Shown here piece after piece: positions 62,736 to 64,000 of a stretch of 64,000 nt of DNA (position 1 is its first letter; every line of letters starts with the position of its first letter). This DNA comes from Citrifermentans bremense R1 (GTDB lineage Bacteria; Desulfobacterota; Desulfuromonadia; Geobacterales; Geobacteraceae). Where the stretch lies: positions 1-64,000 of the forward strand of contig NZ_AUGE01000023.1 in NCBI RefSeq assembly GCF_000426865.1, in the 5' to 3' direction. The notes beneath the pieces were generated by a model, which was not told the origin of the DNA, did no database searches, and was given only the letters and a program-made list of their open reading frames with translations. The position numbers and the translations under genes are program-made.

Positions 62736-63000
62736 GAGGCCCACGCGTTCGTCACCCTCTCCAGCCATCCCGACTCCATTCTACAAAGCTCTCACTGCAT
62801 ACCAGCGGCATCTCCTTATGGGCGCCTTCTTTGCGTCCCCCGGACTGCGCGTCCAGCTGGGGCGCTCGCTGCAGGCGTGGCCGTTCCCTCAAGCGCAAGA
62901 ACAGTCTGTGCGAGGTGGTAAAAGGCTTGGGTAACTCTGCAGTTGGTGCAGGTTCTCTGTTAGCTGGTGAGGGTTCTCTCATAGGCGGGAGCTGTCTCTG
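62736..63000. other. Spacer between RNA copies 2 and 3
   Basis: No gene is supported. One frame (62680-62934) runs through the copy-2 terminator and is not credible. Another reads a Gly/Ser/Leu-rich string (LGNSAVGAGSLLAGEGSLIGG) near 62930-62992 without a start or ribosome site. Confidence 0.5.
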
Positions 63001-63084
63001 GAGCGGGCAACTGGAGCAGTATACACGCTAAAAAAATATTTCGACAGACTGTTTCTTTGGTGCGACCAGTGATAATGTATGACT
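63001..63084 (+). promoter_or_regulatory. Conserved block upstream of RNA copy 3
   Basis: CAACTGGAGCAGTATACACG (63009-63028), then TAAAAAAATATTTCGACAGA and CTGTTTCTTTGGTG, then TAATGT (63073-63078). It aligns over its whole length with the block before copy 2, with conserved spacing. Confidence 0.6.
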
Positions 63085-63283
63085 CAGCTAGCTAGCTAAG
63101 AGAAATCTCGGAATAAGGAGGTAGCCGACCATAGAGGAAACCCCACCGATTAGGATTCTCAAAACTTGAAAGTAGTAACGGTCCGGTCCGCATAGGTACC
63201 GGCATCCACCCTTGAAAAGGGTTCCCAATGTAGACGCTACAACCAGAGGCCCGCCGGATTCGGCGGGCCTTTCAATTTTTACT
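63080..63283 (+). ncRNA. Tandem structured RNA, copy 3 (unknown family)
   Basis: CTCAGCTAGCTAGCT, CTCGGAATAAGGAGGTAGCC, the GAG-GAAA-CCC-CACC hairpin region, then GATTAGGATTCTCAAAA. The stem CCGGT-...-ACCGG, the stem ACCCTT-GAA-AAGGGTT and the terminator GGCCCGCCGGATTCGGCGGG followed by CCTTT are in the same order as in copies 1 and 2. No open reading frame with a standard start is conserved. Confidence 0.8.
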
Positions 63284-63411
63284 CCAACGGTTTCCCTCCC
63301 GTTTTTATCCCGGGCGCGCTCCCCTCGGCTGCAGGTAGCTGGGGGGCAGCCTGGGTTTCGGGCTTATCTTGCGGGGGGCTTTGATCGATGACAGCGAACG
63401 TCTGGAAAAAG

Positions 63412-63442
63412 AAAAGCCCCCTCAATATGAGGGGGCTTTTTT
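63412..63442 (-). terminator. Terminator after tRNA-Thr
   Basis: AAAAGCCCCCTC AATAT GAGGGGGCTTTTTT, an 8-bp GC stem with A/T-rich sides, lies just beyond the 3' end of the tRNA. Confidence 0.85.
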
Positions 63443-63443
63443 A

Positions 63444-63519
63444 TGGAGCCGAAGAGCGGACTCGAACCGCCGACTTGCTGATTACGAATCAGCTACTCTA
63501 CCAACTGAGTTACTCCGGC
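63444..63519 (-). tRNA. tRNA-Thr (anticodon CGT)
   Basis: Minus strand: GCCGGAGTAACTCAGTTGGT through GGTTCGAGTCCGCTCTTCGGCTCCA, CCA encoded. The acceptor GCCGGAG pairs with CTTCGGC. The anticodon arm CTGATTCGTAATCAG gives CGT, reading the Thr codon ACG. Confidence 0.95.
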
Positions 63520-64000
63520 ATCTCTCTGTTCTTGCACTAGCTAACCTGCTGGTATCTTTGCCACAACCTGCTGAAAAGCCGGCTGTGAGCAGAGGTATCT
63601 TTTAACCTAAAATCAGGTATCCGTCAATGACATTCTGCCGCACGCTCCGGCAAGATAAGAGCCGCTCCGCTACCGGATACTCTTGTCCGCCACACTCCTT
63701 TCTGAAAAACATAAAATGGTAACGTTTTGGTTAAATCGCGGTAACTATTGCCGAAACGGGGTTATTTCACCGGCGGCCAGCACCACCTTCGGAAAGCCCA
63801 CGCCTGGCCCAAATGTCGCCAGAGGTTTTGTTTCTCATCGCAGCAACTCAGTAATTCAATGGTTTACCTTCTTAGTATGAAGCGGCAGGCTGTTTTATCT
63901 TATTGACTGAGGGATGTGGGGCATGTTTTTTGCTGCAGGGGGCACACCGTTAGACCAACGCGGCGCAACACGCTACAGGCAAGTGATTCAACATCGCCTG
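63520..64000. other. Right edge of the window, no gene recognised
   Basis: No open frame has family character on either strand. The longest (63683-63880) lacks a ribosome site. The region may hold the tRNA promoter and the start of a downstream feature outside the window. Confidence 0.4.

Noticed and set aside
62680-62934. 84-residue frame
   Set aside because: It begins inside RNA copy 2 and reads through its terminator.
61560-63283. GEMM (c-di-GMP) riboswitches, common in Geobacter
   Set aside because: The GEMM core (GCAAAGCC-type, CACGCA) is absent from all three repeat RNAs.

Overview
The window looks like part of the chromosome of a Geobacteraceae bacterium (Desulfuromonadia). I would guess the Geobacter bemidjiensis / Geomonas / Citrifermentans group, but that is an inference from style, not a database match. 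The reasons are GC-rich coding sequence, an anaerobic (early-cobalt) cobalamin pathway, many c-di-GMP and envelope genes, a CIRCE/HrcA heat-shock operon, and many short palindromic intergenic repeats.

Layout. Bases 1-3107 are visibly more AT-rich and gene-poor. They hold the tail of an IS3-family transposase, the domain V/VI ends of two different group II introns, a lipoprotein gene and a fragment resembling an integrase C-terminus. The region ends at the 3' end of a tRNA-Ser(CGA) gene, so I read it as a decayed genomic island. From 3.1 to 16 kb there are housekeeping and accessory genes: tadA, nikR, an NDUFA9-like reductase, a rubrerythrin-like protein, slyD, a Nudix ADP-ribose pyrophosphatase, a pseudouridine synthase, a CxxC-repeat exported protein, a cyclase-family hydrolase, hslO, a U32 peptidase and DAHP synthase. 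From 16.2 to 29.1 kb lies a probable operon: a DedA/YqaA-like membrane protein, an M16 peptidase, then cbiX-cbiC-cbiD-cbiET-cbiL-cbiF-cbiG-(cbiH-cobQ fusion)-cbiB-cobD. This covers most of corrin-ring synthesis and aminopropanol-arm attachment.

From 29.2 to 36.6 kb there is a PilZ protein, a Fur/Zur-znuA-znuC-znuB zinc uptake operon, a membrane diguanylate cyclase, a cardiolipin synthase and a thioredoxin-like protein. From 36.8 to 43.5 kb are rsmB, rpe, a Nudix hydrolase, a TraB/TIKI-like membrane protein, an endonuclease III-related glycosylase, a gamma-carbonic anhydrase, nadA and a tatA-type gene. The Tol-Pal cluster (tolQ-tolR-tolA-tolB-pal-cpoB, minus strand) occupies 44.3-49.1 kb. Next come a nitrilase-family gene, hemW, and CIRCE-hrcA-grpE-dnaK-dnaJ followed by a PLD-like gene and a class A penicillin-binding protein. 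gpmA and an M23 peptidase close the protein-coding part.

The last 2.5 kb (61.5-64 kb) hold the most unusual feature: three diverged copies of a roughly 185-205-base RNA. Each starts with an AGCTAGCTAG palindrome, carries a perfect anti-Shine-Dalgarno complement and a conserved series of hairpins with compensatory changes, and ends in its own rho-independent terminator. Copies 2 and 3 share an equally spaced upstream promoter block. I do not recognise the family. A DUF3332 lipoprotein gene sits between copies 1 and 2, and a tRNA-Thr(CGT) follows copy 3.
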